Notes: generated by a model not told the origin, from the letters alone. A stretch of DNA of 64,000 bases from Taenia hydatigena (GCA_036345935.2 JADWOT020001887.1:62001-126000); one strand, 5' to 3'. Shown: positions 47,211 through 61,148, counted from the stretch's first letter. Numbers and translations are program-made.

Positions 47211-47753
47211 GGTAAAAAGGAGTGCAGCGATGGCCAAGCGGTGACGAGAGTCATTTAAAGATAGGTGATTCACATGTGCATGCGCTTGTGGGCACACGGC
47301 CGCATGGAAGTAAACGACAGCGTCAATGTGCGTATTTGATTGTTTCACGATGGTGTAGTGGAGACTGCAGCACAGAATAGCACAGCACCACAACATCAGA
47401 GTGCAGAGGCGCAGGACGCGCAGCTAATTGCAAGTATAAGTGTAGCGAGACGGCTGCACTTGAGAGGTCAGCCAGAGAGGTGGGTTGACTAAATGGCAGC
47501 CTACTGAAACAGAAAGTGAGTAGAGTGCGCATAGATGTGTGTGATTAGGGATGAGCAATTCAGCTGAGGATGAATGAAATAAAAAGAAGGAAAAGAAAAA
47601 AACGGGTAATGATGAGCGTGAAGAATCAGACGGAACGCAGGAAAGATGTGCAAAAGACGGGTTATGTTAGAGGCTGTTGAGTAGCAATAGTGTGACGGTC
47701 GGGGAGCAAGTGAAAGTTACTTAAGGCTGTTGTTTGGGGGCGCAGGGTAGGGC

Positions 47754-47941
47754 ATCGCTTCTCGGCTCTCTGAGCTAAGATCATGTGTAGTATCTGTTCT
47801 TTGCAGTGTAATTTCTGCAACGGTCCCTAATTTGGGACCAATGAAATTACCTGTATTTTTCCAACTGGGACGGGTGCTGTGAGCTTGCTCAACCCCGTCC
47901 ACGGGTCGGCCTCGTATTGCATTACCTCGAGGATCGGCCCA
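47754..47941 (+). ncRNA. U2: U2 spliceosomal snRNA, right arm
   Basis: Mirror copy of the left-arm U2. The 5' end ATCGCTTCTCGG is at 47,754, the branch-point-pairing GTAGTA at 47,787-47,792, the GGTCCC..GGGACC hairpin at 47,822-47,839, the Sm-like ATTTTTCC at 47,855-47,862, and the terminal stem-loop with GTATTGCATTACCTC at 47,913-47,927. Stem I reads GGCTCTCTGAGCT instead of the vertebrate GGCCTTTTGGCT, but base pairing is kept, so both copies look functional. Confidence 0.95.
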
Positions 47942-48914
47942 TTAATGAATACCAAGATAAGGGGGACAGCCTGGGATGCGTGTGCTTGGAACGCACTCCA
48001 CGGCTGGTCGTTATGTAGTGCGCGTATGCGTGCGCACGAGGGGGGAAATGAAGTAGGGAGTGCTCTCCTTGCAAAGCACCCTGCGTCACAGCACGACACC
48101 ACCTCCCTCAGCTCAAAACAGCGCCGCTCCTCAGCAAACAGAAGAGCATTGCGCACGAAGCCACATCTATCTACTCGCTCAATCCCACGGCATACCGGAT
48201 GTCCGCTGTGTGGATTGCGAAGGCTGCTCATCAGTGCGGCGTGTTAAGAGGCTGGATCGGGGGGCAGTCTTGAGGTTCATTGCTCCTTTTCAAATTGTTA
48301 TTTTCGTCAACATTATTCTCATTTACTAGCAATTCACTCAGGCACTGTAGTAGTTTTTATTGCTTTCAATGCACCTTTGGAGTGAGGGGCAGTGGAGTGG
48401 TTCGCGCCTTGTACTGGACAACAACCATTTCACTCCCTCTACTCAGTTGCTTTCACCAGGGTGGGAGGGGGCGGGTGGCCGTAGAAGAGGAGGCGTCGTT
48501 GGAAGCCTGTGCAGGGAGAGAAACTCAGATAGTAAAATTTATTAAATGTGCAAAAGTGGCCTTGGACGTGATACTCATGCTGGTTTCCTACGCAACGTCT
48601 AAGCTGGTCTAAATTGTGCAATAGGCAAATTTTTCAAGCAGTTAGGATACGCCGCCTCAGTTGTCCCAATGGACAACTCTAATGACCTTTGCTCACAGCT
48701 AATTCACACCACCCAAATTTCACCAGACTCCTTGCCCTTCTAGAACTCAAAGACACGCACTGCGATTCGTGCATCAGTTAAGGTTTTATCGGCTCGCGGA
48801 TCGTTAAGTGAGAGCGCATTTCGATGCCATCAATGCATCAGAGCTTGTAGTGCTTTCAGAAGAAGACGCAAGTAAGCTTTTAGCACCGCGCACGAGCACT
48901 TAGGACTATCCTAC

Positions 48915-49115
48915 ATGAGCCAGAGGACGAATCACGACAAGCGACTTCGAATCGATGTCCGCCGAGACGAAGAATTGGTACACAAATTCAGGCCAATTTA
49001 CTCACCACAGCTGTACTGCAAGGTTCATCGCCTTTATGGCAAAGACTTGGTCAGAATGATGAACGTTCTGTCACCTAATACCTGCTTTGTCTGCACCACA
49101 CTACTCCGATTTTAA
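48915..49115 (+). CDS. unidentified open frame (right arm)
   Basis: Mirror of 44,189-44,389 with one residue changed (MSQRTNHDK here, MSQKTNHDK there). Same caveats. Confidence 0.25.
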   Translation: MSQRTNHDKRLRIDVRRDEELVHKFRPIYSPQLYCKVHRLYGKDLVRMMNVLSPNTCFVCTTLLRF

Positions 49116-49567
49116 CCATTATTCTGCGACTCTGCAAGGGCAGATCGCCGATCAGATGCGAAAGTGAAGTTTGCACACTTATGACTGAAAGGAACCTACC
49201 CAGCAGTACATATAAGGACACCCAACAAAAGCAGTACCTAGGCTGGGGGCTAATGAGACGAGGAATTAATGCAATACTTTGGTTGTTGAGAGAGATCGCT
49301 GAGAGACCATGAGGCAGCCTTCGCGAACACCGTGATAGGGATTGCGTCAGAATTTACGGGGACAGGAGGGAGGAAGTGCCTTGTCTACCCCGTGTTCGCA
49401 CTGAAATCCATTAGCTCTGACCTATTTGTTGAAAAGACCACAAGACAGAAGGCAAGGCGCTAATCGGGAAACGCGCCACATCTTTATCCATCGTGTAAAT
49501 CTATGCCGTGCTGAATGCACCCTTGGTGTGAGAGGTAGGAAGGAACTTAGAACATCCTGTATGACGA

Positions 49568-49982
49568 TTGTCGCATTCACCGAAGACGACAGAAGCCACT
49601 ATTCTATTTTCAATTTGTAACAAACCCGCCAGCCTGCTTAAGGGTAGCTTTTCAATTCTCATATTTATTGTACGATGTTTGAGCGTAATTCCTTCTAAAA
49701 TGGATACTCTAAAGGTTGCGCAGTATTTGATTCCTTATTTAATTATCCGCAAATATTTTGTAAATATATGCAAATCTTTCTGCAAATCCTCTTTTGACAA
49801 TGGACTGCTTGCTGTTTTTTCATATTTGCATCGACCTTTTTGGTTTAAGCTTTTTTGTCCATTTGCGTATGTTTAGGATTAGGAAGGTATTTAATCAGAA
49901 GCTTTTTATCTCGGCAGTTTCAAGGTCATTGACCGTATTTAGTATATTGTCTGCCAGTATTGTGGGTGAGTTGCGCGTTTAG
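49568..49982 (+). other. overlapping hydrophobic open frames (right arm)
   Basis: Frames 49,568-49,876 and 49,794-49,982 are hydrophobic (for example KVAQYLIPYLIIRKYF and SRSLTVFSILSASIVG), and the second runs into a donor-like GTGAGT at 49,967. The mirror of the first frame (42,602-42,910) has about seven replacements in 102 codons. No family recognised; constraint is not supported. Confidence 0.25.
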
Positions 49983-51828
49983 TTGCGGCGCTATTTTGGC
50001 GAATTGGGATCTGTTGGCCTCGGGTTGAAAAGAACTGTTGAATTCCAGGCCTCAATTGGTGTCAAAGATGGTCTGATCTTAAGGATGACAACGACGTACC
50101 TGTCTGTGGTAGTGCGGCTAATAAGCTCCGAGGGATTACAGAAAAATTGTCAAATTTGAGCTTTGACCTTTCTACTGCTCTTCAATTTGTGGTGGTACGA
50201 ATGGATTTCTACCCAGGAAATGGCATGGTCAGTGTTGTGTTCTGATGAATCCGTCGTTAACCCTTTTCCCGAAGTCTTCACATATGCAATGTGGCAGCCG
50301 CATTACCCAAATTGCTGCAATAACCATATTAGTAGAATCGGTCGTGCTTATTGAACGCGGATTCGGTTGAGGTGCCCTCCGAAAGGGTGCTTGAGTATTT
50401 TTCCTCCATTTATGGGCAGAATGTCGCCGCCTTTAGCTTCAGTAGGCGCGATCTGAATAAGCCTAAGCCAAGGTCGTAAACATTCTGCCACTAACGAGAC
50501 TTCAACGTGCATTCTACGCAGTCGTCACACTAAATGTCTATCCATCGATTTGATCAATACTGCTTCTTGAATACTCAGCCTATTCCTGCTGATACGAGGA
50601 TGTTTGTCGGATGAAATATTTTTTGGCGCAGGTGATGGGAGGATGCGAATATTGAATTCTGCTGCAAGAAATGGAGATGACTGAACAAATGAAGCGGCAT
50701 GCCAGTAATATTTCCTCGGAGTGCAAAGGACGGGTGTTTCGTTAAGGCTGTGCCACCGCTGAATATCGTTTTGACAATCAGCGTTCGCTGATGGATTTTC
50801 GCCGAAACTGTTGGAAGTCTGCAAAGTAGGGTGCAAGCGGTGCCGTGTCGTGACTCCCGCGTTGTGACGTGGTAGGCAAAAAGGGCCAAGTCGATGAATG
50901 CGAAGATTGTGGATAGCTGATGGAGGAAGGAACTCGCCAATTCATTGGTGCGTATAGATGCGCATTTTTATGCACATCTGTAAAGTTTCCACTTGTACAT
51001 ACTGTTTGCTTGCTGTTTATCTACTTTGATGAGGTGTGACGCCTGACTGCGAAGCGTAGTCTTTTGCATTAAGCCGCAGTCACTGCCTGTTGAACGCTGA
51101 CTTAGGACTGAATGTGCCTCCTCCTACTATCTTATCTCCCACATGTTTCACTTGTTTGCTGCCATCAGTTGTTGGGGTGCTTTCACCCAGCACTGGTATG
51201 CATGAAGTATTGGCAGTTCTGACTTTTGCGCATTTTGTTTTGTTTTTCCCGTTAGATGGGTGGGTAGTGTACGTTTGTCGATCACTTGTATTGTCATGGA
51301 GGCCTAAATGGGGCAGGTTGTGTTTAGCGGGTCAGTAGACTTCCCTCAAGACACAGGCAGATGTGCACTGGCAAGTGTTAAGCTTCATCTGATTCCTTAT
51401 TTACGTTCTTTAACTTACCTTTTGATTTGTTTACTTGGTTGGTAGGGTTTCTGTTGGATGGACAGGCGAAGGTGAGGCAATATATATGTTTCACTGTCTA
51501 GGGATCTATTCCCCTACTTCTACCTATTTGTTTCACTGTGGCGATATGATATGTGGCGTTGGAACGTTTGTAGGGTCCTGCTTGATGTCAGCGAGCTTAT
51601 TTGAAATCGCCCCATCTTAGTCGAAACATCTGACTGTTGGAGATGCTAATGTTAACATTTCTCCAACGCCCTCGTGACGAGTGGTTTTGGAGAGCATTGC
51701 TTTATTTTGACTACATTATTGCTACTAACGATGCTTAGGCTGGAAGTCGCTCCTAGCTGTGGAAGAAATGGAATGCTTTAGAATGTTCAGCTATCTTATG
51801 CACAGTACATATTCTGCTGTTTTTTAGA

Positions 51829-51851
51829 GCACACGCACACGCACACGCACG
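51829..51851 (+). repeat. short CACACG microsatellite
   Basis: Tandem CACACG units, about 3.5 copies. The SD1 copy a equivalent near 831 has only CACGCGCACACA. Confidence 0.75.
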
Positions 51852-53879
51852 TTTGGTCTATTGCAGTAACATCTATTGTCTTTGACTGCTGCCATGCGCG
51901 TGTCCAATGCAGCGGAGCTGTGGGTGCATTAGGTATCGGGGATGGTGGAAGGGGGCACCGCCGTCATAGACATGTCCACGGTTTAGTGCGTACGGTCCCT
52001 TAACCGTATATTCTAGCAATAGACGATATTGGGCGTTTTTAAAATCCTTCGATTGCCCATTTATATCCTCGTTCTTTGTTTATTAAATTAGTCGGTCATC
52101 TAGTGGAGGTTTGGAGGCAGAGGTTGGATGAGGAGGTAAAGCCAGTATGGGCTGTCTAATCACCTGGCAGTCGCTTCGTATATCTCAATCTCTCTGTCTG
52201 CCAACCTATCAACGCACTCAACTGTCCATTGTTTAATCTATCGATCTATTTCTCTGCCATTTTTTTACTTGCGGAATGTGTAGTGGCCAATTGCGATAGC
52301 ATACGATAGATATGTGAGACTGGTCGAGATGAACTTGCTTACATTGTTCACAGAAGGCATTTAAATGGTGGAAAATGCCTCACTTTGAATGGCAGAGACG
52401 CTGGAGGAAGGCACCTTAGTCATCCGGATATGAAGCTAAGTGGGAGGAGGTGAAAACATCAATACGATGCTGATTGATCACTCAATTTGCGAGTCTTTGC
52501 ACAGACTCAAGTTAAGAGAGGGAGGCAGGCGTCAATTAAGGTGCCTCAAAGAATGCAAGTTTTGCTGAAGATGATGTGTAGCAATGTTGGAAGGCTAGCT
52601 GGATCACATTAGGCGTCATGCCAGTGCAGAACTGTGCCGGCGTTCTTTCTTATGCTCCCAAAGCCGTTTCCCTACGACTAAGCGTAGCGGCTGTAACAAG
52701 ATTTAGGTGTCAAGCAAGGGGTCGCGCAAAACGGTGTTGGCTGCTTGGCTGTTCAAAACCACTGGACGCAGACAAAATGGCCGCGTGACTCATCATTATG
52801 GCCTTATCCATCAATTTGGTCTCAGCCACGGGGACACGGGACCCACAATGGGAACAAACATTGTCAATCTACATTTGTCTCAAGGGCTGGGTCGTTGCTC
52901 ATCGGGGGATCTATAACTCAGTCAACACCTACCCACAGGGCTGCCGGAATCAACCAGGGATGATTAAATCGAAATGTGTTAATCACAAGATCCACGAGAC
53001 ACATCATCGAGCGCTTGACGCGTGGCGTTTTCACGACTGGCCTCTGCGTTATTGCTTCTTCCCACTCCGCCACCGGTTCTATTTCTATTGGAACGTATGG
53101 GATGACTTCTTCATTTTAGTGTGGTGGGCTTTCTTATTATCGTTAGAGTGGTTAGCGAACCCATTGTGCTGTTCTCTTCACTTGCATGCGTTTGTTATTT
53201 GTCCATGCTTAGACATTTGCAATATTTCGATTGCTTTAGTTTAAAAGCACCTTCGGGGAGGGCGATTGAGCATCAGAAACCGTCCGTTTCCCTTTTTTCA
53301 TGACCGATACTAATTTTCGACTTCCAATGAACAAGTGAGAGAGCTCCTGTTAATCGGTCCTCGCGTATGGCATCAGATTTACCGATTTCATTCATTTCTG
53401 TGATTTCCGCGTAAAAGCCAGCATTTTTGAAGGAAGTTTAAAGGCGCCTGCTTGGCGAGGTAGGGTCTCTTGTCTCTTGTTAGCTTGCGAAGAGTAAACG
53501 TCAATCCATTAAGGGACTCTTGGTGGAGCGTTGGAGTTTTCGCGTTTTGGACTCAACTACGACGTGCAAAGTCAAGTAGGTTTGCTGCTTTCTCAAAAGG
53601 TGGGTTTTACAACGATTTTGCACTATTCCATTTGGTTCATAAGGCTCTTCTTCGCTCAGTTGAAATTCCGTCTTTCTGATAATATGCAAAGAAGAGGCAG
53701 ACATTTCGTTTCGGTTATTTGGTTTATCAGGGAATTTTGGCGTAGCCTCATTCTTCCCGTCTTTGAGCTTGTAATTAATTCATCAGTAGTTTCAAGCTTT
53801 TTATCCTTTTTTTAACACCTGAAATGTAACAATTTTCATCGATCTAGCTCCAGGTTTTTTTGTGACATCGTTTTTCCTG

Positions 53880-54360
53880 TGCCACGTGTGTTATTGTCCA
53901 CAACCTATGCATCCGTCTCACAGTCGCCAGAGTTTGTCCTCATATAGAGCAGTGAAATGGGTGGTTGTGGTCTACATTTCATTAGTGCAAATAGTCTGGT
54001 GATGTTTGATCTCGATTGGGATGCAGCTGACGACGACCAGACCGCAGTGTGTGTACGGAAGGGACGGTTCCACACCTATCGCATCAAATCAGTTCTATGA
54101 ATACCCCGGTTGTGATGTCCTTTTAGTTGAGGAAAATGGAGGAGAAAGTGCTGTGGTAGCAGGCGCACCCGAAGACATTGAGCAGTTGTGCGGTGGAGTT
54201 GATGGGGACGGTGGAGGGACGTTTTGGTCTAGTTGAGCTGGATGGACTCTGTGTGTTACTCAGGGACTGCTCCTGACATGCATGACAGATTGGTCATAAA
54301 AGGTGATTTCTCTTTCCTTCATTGCCATCCAAATGAAGGCAGAATGTTGAGCTTAATTTG
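53880..54360 (+). pseudogene. exon-like remnant of unknown gene in SD1, copy d
   Basis: Plus-strand equivalent of 37,520-38,066. GCCACGTGTGTTATTGTCCAC opens the same exon-like segment, with a TAG after SPEFVLI, then [19 protein letters not shown] and further stops. The acidic stretch reads [11 protein letters not shown] here against *DDDDQTAV in copy c. Different breaks in different copies indicate decay after duplication from a once-open sequence. Confidence 0.35.
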
Positions 54361-55183
54361 CCGTAAGCATTGGCATTAGCACTAGCACGAATGCATTCGT
54401 CTCCTGCACAATTTTACAGCAGGTCGTTGTTTTCGTTTCGCAGGTTCAAAATCCTGTGGGGTGTAAATCTGGTGCAGACACGAGGTCCGTCACTTAAAGC
54501 GGCTTATAACCGTAATTCGTCCGTTCGAATCCTGAAGACCATGCGCTGAAGGAGGAAGGGGACATTGAAAAGACCGATAATGTCTTCCGGCATCGCCCGA
54601 ATGGAAAGTAACTTGAGACTCTCTATATCTCCAATTCTCACCAATTCTGATGTCTGCACCTCTCTCTCCAAGCCTGGATGATATCCAATGCTGTATGCTT
54701 CTTCGGAGTTTCCATTGTTAGTAAATTAAAGTTGCTACACATGGTGGCTTCCTTCTGTTTTTCCCCACCACTTTCACATGCTAGCATCCTGATTTCAAGT
54801 TAAGGGTGCACAGTTGCTTAAATCCAAGTAATGCACCTAATGATTTGTTTATACTGAGTAACAGGAATGCGTCTGTCTTAGATATGACTTTTAGATGCTC
54901 ATAGTCCATGTACAAACGCGTGGCTTTTATAATTGTGCAACGTTATTTTGAATAATCTCTTTCATTAGACTGTTTGCTTCTAGCGAGTGCGTGGTATGAG
55001 TCTAAGTGGCTAGCAGATGGGTCTGGCTTCACCGGTGTCCATCTCATGCTTCACTAAACTTGCTCGGCTTAGTTAAGCGCTTTGAAACTCACAACGCTTT
55101 TTTGCTCTTGTTGTCGATACTATGAATCAACTGTGTGTAATCTCACTTAAGCTGTTTATGGGTACGACTGCGTCCTTTTGGAA

Positions 55184-56489
55184 GACACTACAAGTGTTAT
55201 CTACGATTCGATCGGTAGCGAAACAGCTGGATTGTCTTTAGTGCCACATCTGGTAACATAATCTCAAGTTTTGAATCTGCGGTGCTTTGCAGCCGAATGT
55301 CCATCGAATGAACAAAGCGGCAATCCAGAAAACCTATTGTAAAACTGAGTACGTAGTGCACTTGGACGACGACAAGCATAGGAATGACAGGATATCAAAC
55401 AGACTCAATAGCCTTCCAAAGGATTTGAAGTTGGGTGCTTATAATCACTAAATTAGCCTTAAGCACTTTTGACTCAGTCTGAACTTGAAGCGGGAATTTC
55501 AGCAATCTTAATCTATATAGAGGTTCATACAGCCCTCCTGGATAGACAGACCGTTGGCTGTCTGAAACAAAGCGCGGGTGCCCTGTGCGTGAGCAGTGCG
55601 TCGTCATGTGATGAATGTACGTGTTGTTACGTCTTCTATGTTTACACTACGCGTGCGCACACAGACGGGGGTCGTGGGACGACGCTGGCTGGGTGAGCAC
55701 TAATGGCGGTTCGATGGCAAGGCATGGTGACCGAGTGTGGGGGTGCAGGATGCAGACACAAGGGGAGGAAAAAGGGGGGAGACGGAAGTGCGGTACCACC
55801 GTGAACACAGTCACCTATTCACCGGCTGCGGATGATGAACACATCAATCGAGACGAGTTTAAACATGCCTACCTATGGGAACAGTGAATGGCCTGATTCA
55901 CATTGTCGTCGCACCTGTTTCACCAGCACACATTCGCATAGGTAGAGTGTGACGGTTCGCGTGACCTCGACATTTCGATCGGCAAGGCCGCTGTCATTAG
56001 CCTAATAGTTACTTCAGACCCTCGACTAGCGCTGTACTGACAAGACCACAGGGGTATTAGACATGCTCCAAGGGTTAAGTAGATTTTAATCAAATAAGTG
56101 TGCACTAATTAATTTGAAGAATTGTAACCGAACAAATGTGACACTACTACATTGGATTTTACAGCCTGCGTGCAATGCTAACTAAATTTTACATCTACTC
56201 ATATTTTGACGACGTCTGTAGGCACAAATTCAAGTTAATAATTATGACATGATGGTGCAGCCGCCATGAGGTATCTTATCTACTTAGCTGTCACAAATGG
56301 CATAAATTAACTTCTGGAAGAATTGACACATCTATACCTGGGAGGCCAACTTAAGTCTACGACATTTTGCAGACGAAATGCCACAGAAGATTTGCAAGTG
56401 GATTAAGGCGGCGCATGAAGCTTCATACAATGATGCTGCTAACAAATACGATGACAGATGATGCTAAATAATATAAAACCCTTGTAAGT
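55184..56489. other. ~1.3 kb block present only in the right arm
   Basis: The left arm reads straight from the GGGCACGACTGCGGCC equivalent to ATGAGGCGCATCGTAATTAAG (reverse complement near 36,300), whereas here the two are 1.3 kb apart. I see no terminal repeats, transposase motif, poly(A) or target duplication. An open stretch at 55,340-55,440 (TEYVVHLDDDKHRNDRISN) has no recognised family. It could be an insertion here or a deletion in the left arm. Confidence 0.6.
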
Positions 56490-59400
56490 ATGAGGCGCAT
56501 CGTAATTAAGATGGAAGAAGACGGTAAGACACTGCGCACTAGCACCGATGACCTGGATGCATGCACTTGTGGAACTATCAAGATGGAAGCCGTCCAGGCA
56601 ACAATATTCTCCTATGCTAAGTATACGACGGAGTTGGTTGGTTGAACAGTAAATAACAATTTTCAGACTAATCGGATCTTCGGATATAGAACCGGGTTCA
56701 CTCTTTCACAAATGCCAGCATTTTGGCTGAGCTTACTCCTCCAGGCCAATTGGCAGTCTTCAAATGAGTAACTCGAGACGAGGGACGCTTTCAATGCATT
56801 GTGTACAAAGTAGTACAATGAACAAAATTCATGCGAACCATTAATCGTCCTCATAAACAATGAGATAGTTTGTAAAGAAATACACATCCTCGTAAGCGCT
56901 TAATGTGAACTATCGAGAACTGAAGGATGAATAAGCTGCTTAAAGCTTTTCCTGTGTGATCCAAGCAAAATTGCCTGGATATAATTTTAGACAGTGTTTG
57001 TCGTTCAGAGGGAATGAGAAATGTTTGCGCTATTAGCACACCTTTTATCATGAGATCTGCTATGAACTAAGTCTAATGGATCAGAGCCTGGCCTTGCACC
57101 CCACCCTAAATCGGAAATTTGACTTGAACCTGAATAAATATTCCTTGCAATAAGGAGATCGAATGTTACGAGTTCAAATTTAGCATAATTGCGATCACAA
57201 AAGCAGGTGTCTCAGAACTCAGATGCACTTTCAGTAAATTGGGAAATTGTTAAAAATAGATGCATTGTCACCTACAACAGCATCTGCAGATACCATTTAA
57301 CTCGCGTGGGACCCCGACCTCCAACCGTGGGTCCAATGAATTATTGGATCCAGTACCATTCAATAATTGCCTGGTTATTGAATCATTGTAACGACGGTCG
57401 CTGTTTTTATAACACAAACACTTTTCGCCGAACCCAAGGTTATTTATTTTTCACACAATGTTAGATCTAGTTGTGGGGCAAAATGGGCGGTCACTGTGCA
57501 GAAGAGAATGGTTCCAAAGAACTTGGATGTATAGAACATTCATAGCATTTATGCCTGTCTGCCCGACATTGAACACGATCGTAACAACTAAAACCAACGT
57601 CACCTCAAATCAAGAGACAGTTCTAGGTCTATGTCATATGAAAAGAACAAATAGAAGCATTCGTGCTTATAATGGTGTCATTTCGCCTCTTATCCGCCTT
57701 ACATCCACACACCCACCCATCAGGACCCGTCCCCACACCATTCCATTCACTATTCGCCATCAGGCATCCTTCACTGGCGCACATGCCAGTGCAAACTGAA
57801 GCGTTACACCTACTAAGCATGTTGGCACCGATGCTGCCTTTTTACATGGTTTGATTTCCTTTTTTATTCACTGCTCATTTATTTCTATTTGTTACGTTAT
57901 CTGTTGATTTTCCTTTGTGCAAACCACTATCCCCCACATTGTGACCGTGTGATTTCCACTTTTTAAAACTACATTTTATAATTTTCATGTTTTATTTTTT
58001 GCTGGATTTTTATCCCTTAATGTGGACATAAATGCGTTTGCTTTTGCTGTTGCAACTGATTAGCTTCGAAACATTGCTGAATAAGTTTAGTTTGGAATTT
58101 GACTATCTTATCACTCCCTGATGCGTTTTTAGGTACTAATGAGCTGATTATCAGTAGTTCTTGTGATGCACTTTATACCTTTTCAATTTGAACATTTATG
58201 TCTCATAAAAGGAATCGCTAGCTATTGTGTTTCTCATTCCTTGGCAAGTGCTCGGCAGCATTTGTATTATCCGAATTTTTCCGGTATCATTTTTGTTTAG
58301 TGAAAGCGGCACGGCTGAGGTAACCATTGGGAGGGTACTTTGGTCTGCTTTTCTTTATAAATGAACATACATTGAGCCCCATTCAACTTTGGCAGACGCA
58401 ATTTGAACGAACCTAAGTCGAAGTAGTGGGTTTCTCCTACGATTGGGACGTCAATCTGCGGTGAGACATAATCCTAATCTTCAAATAAGTCTTCTTAAGG
58501 CCAAAGAGCAGTATAGGTAATCTTTTAAGCAAATCGAGATGGTTCCATTTTTCGCCAATATCCGGTAAGCAACCTTACCATGGCATCTTGTAATAACTCT
58601 GCAACACATAACATGGTCTGTACAACCCAGGCGTGCTTGGCATTTCGCTATCGTATTGCATTACTGCAACATGTTAGCACAAAGCGTGGCAAGTTTTGAA
58701 CATACCTATGCGTTTTGGTGCATGCGTAATTGGACTTTAGGTTAAAAGCGCTTGTCGGAAATACTAACTTAGAATTGACAAACTGTTTGAATGCCAGTGT
58801 CTGAGGGTGATTCACGTCATGGTGAGCAGAGTATATGGTACATTTGGTACAAATGCTTTTCAAGTAAGCGAGTATTGGAGGAGTTTTATGAAGGTTCTTG
58901 CAGCTAAAATAGATGGGGAAGCAGCCATCTGGTAATTGCCGCAGTTGCATCCGCAGCAACCAGTTTATGATTGACCTCGCTTGCACTACAATGGCTAAAG
59001 AATATCACTGAAAGTCCATAATTGTGCTTGATACATCTGTTTTTGCTTTTGAGACTAGTACGGATGAATTACTAAGAATTTTTACAAGTGGGGGCAATGG
59101 CAGGGTCAATCGCAAGCTCATGTGGTACGCAAGCCTCTTAGAAATTTTTACAGTGTGCAGTACGGTCCACGCACGTGGCGATGACCAAGTCTTTTTTGTG
59201 AAAATGCGAATTTTTCACTCATGTTCTCCCCAAGTTTAACTCTACTTGGCTGTGAAAAGAAGGCGTTCGAAGCGAATGCAGACTGCGACTCTCAGTCACT
59301 GAACTTAATTGGGTCCGGCATGCTGAAATATAAAAGTGTTACTAATGTTAATTGAGTAGCATCATTGGAAACAACAATGCATTTTGAAAGAAACAGCAAT

Positions 59401-60935
59401 AGGAGGAGCAAACAAACCTGTCGATTAAGACACCCATTGAGCCCATCCGCTAAAAACAAATTCAGCAGCCACTTGTCACCATGAGGTGCACTTCAACACA
59501 ATGGAATACTTCTCATCAAGCTACAAAATTATTGAAACCAATAGTCGGGAATTGTCTGCGTTATCATGACTAAATGGAGTGAAGAGAAGCCTGAGAAGAG
59601 GTCTCGAGCATCCCACTCCTCCATCGGCTTCGAAGGGATTTTAAGATCCATCGACGATGCTGAAATATCCAAGGTCTAGGTAGTCTTAAGAAAGGAGAAA
59701 TGGAAGTAAATATATGGAAGTAATTAAATTCGATTTGCGACCCTCAAACCACGTTTACACAAAGAATCTTTTCTTTAAAGAAAGCGTCGATTTGGGACAA
59801 CACACCAGTATTTGTTAGTTGTCGTCCGAAATCTCATAATATAGAAATCTTAAATGGCGAATGAATGTCTTGGTCATCAAGCTTGATTCAAATAACCTCT
59901 ATTTCCATGATGAAGGATTTTACCATGACATTTTTAAGCATGCAAAACGCATTCGGTGGTGAGACTAGATAACTCCACTGCCAGCTGACCCACTTGCAAG
60001 CAAGCCAATCAAACGATGGCTCATCATGCATTTGAGCATATCACCCACAACCTGCCACTTTTCCCTGTCGCCAAATAGATAAAATATACACGTATAGCTA
60101 TAGGCATGTTCACCGAATTTACCGTAATCATTGCGTTGCAAATGTTGCAGCTCACTGATCGAGGTGTACACTGGCAGTCTGGAAGTTTGCATCGCGACGA
60201 TATCCTTGCCGTCTTCAGATGTGAAAGCAGATTAGAAGTAAGAATTAGCCAGTTGCTCAACTAACATGGGAAACTCTTAGGGTACGTTTGAGCCAAATAA
60301 TTCTTTTGCCTCACTTCTCGTGCTCACTTGGTTAGAGAAAATGCTCCATTTTATAAAGTGTTCTAGCATTGACAAAAATGCAAGTTCTCTTATCGAACCA
60401 CCAGCTGTAATTGACTGCATAATATGTGGGTCATAAATACATTCCCACCTTCCCACCATCTTTGTTAACTAACTCGTCCGCAGCAGTCGAAATCCAAGTG
60501 AGTGATAATTCTTTCCCCCTATCATTTTTTCAAATCACACATTACCGCTTATACATGGCTAAATTTTGGGCGCGAATTCGTCACGTGACGTACCACCTTC
60601 CCCTGTATTCACCACTTTTTACACTGGAAAACACTTCTTACTGGTTAAAAAGACCATCGCCAACGCCTCCTATCATTGGTTCTCCCATTCGTTTTGCTAC
60701 GTCGGACGGAAAACTGCGTCGGCCCTAACCGGATCTCGTCTAAACCAAGGCATAGGTGCACTTTTCTTTGATTTAAGCAGACATTCACTAAATCAACCTG
60801 AACGCAGCCGTGCATAATTGATGCCGTATGTGCTGGAGCATCGAATCCAACAAATCCGTTCCGCTCTACGTTTCGTTACAAGGTACCCTCCCGTAATTGT
60901 AAGTTAAGTAAAAACCGCTGTTGGGCCGGTGAGGC

Positions 60936-61009
60936 GCCCGGGTAGCGCAGTTGGTTAGCGCGTCAGTCTCATAATCTGAAGGTCGCGAGTTCGAGTCTCG
61001 CTCTGGGCA
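60936..61009 (+). tRNA. tRNA-Met (CAT), elongator, right arm
   Basis: Identical over all 74 nt to the left-arm copy. The anticodon CAT is at 60,970-60,972. Intact acceptor, D, anticodon and T arms with the A and B boxes. Confidence 0.97.
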
Positions 61010-61148
61010 GTGCTTTTCCATTGAGGATTTTTCTCTGGCACCTGATAACAAGCTGTGAAGGGACAGCTGCGGTCACGCATGTGCACATTCTTAGACACCT
61101 GTTAACACTACCGCAAAAGGACGTACGTTGGTGCGGGTGAACGGGACA

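Larger units (their letters stand above)
51340..54520 (+). repeat. SD1 block, copy d (within the right arm)
   Basis: Direct homologue of copy a and mirror of copy c. Anchors: GGTAGGGTTTCTGTTGGATG at 51,451 against 444, CACATCATCGAG at 53,000 against about 2,250, CAGCTGACGACGACCAGAC at 54,023 against 3,408, and TTTTCGTTTCGCAGGT at 54,430 against 3,943. It lacks the part corresponding to about 3,590-3,900 of copy a. Confidence 0.85.

Noticed and set aside
53335..53375. GTTAATCGGTCCT resembling part of a tapeworm trans-spliced leader
   Set aside because: The match is about 13 bases to the leader as I recall it. The leader start, splice donor and Sm site are absent, and the other SD1 copies (38,530-38,554 and 39,595-39,615) do not keep the motif.
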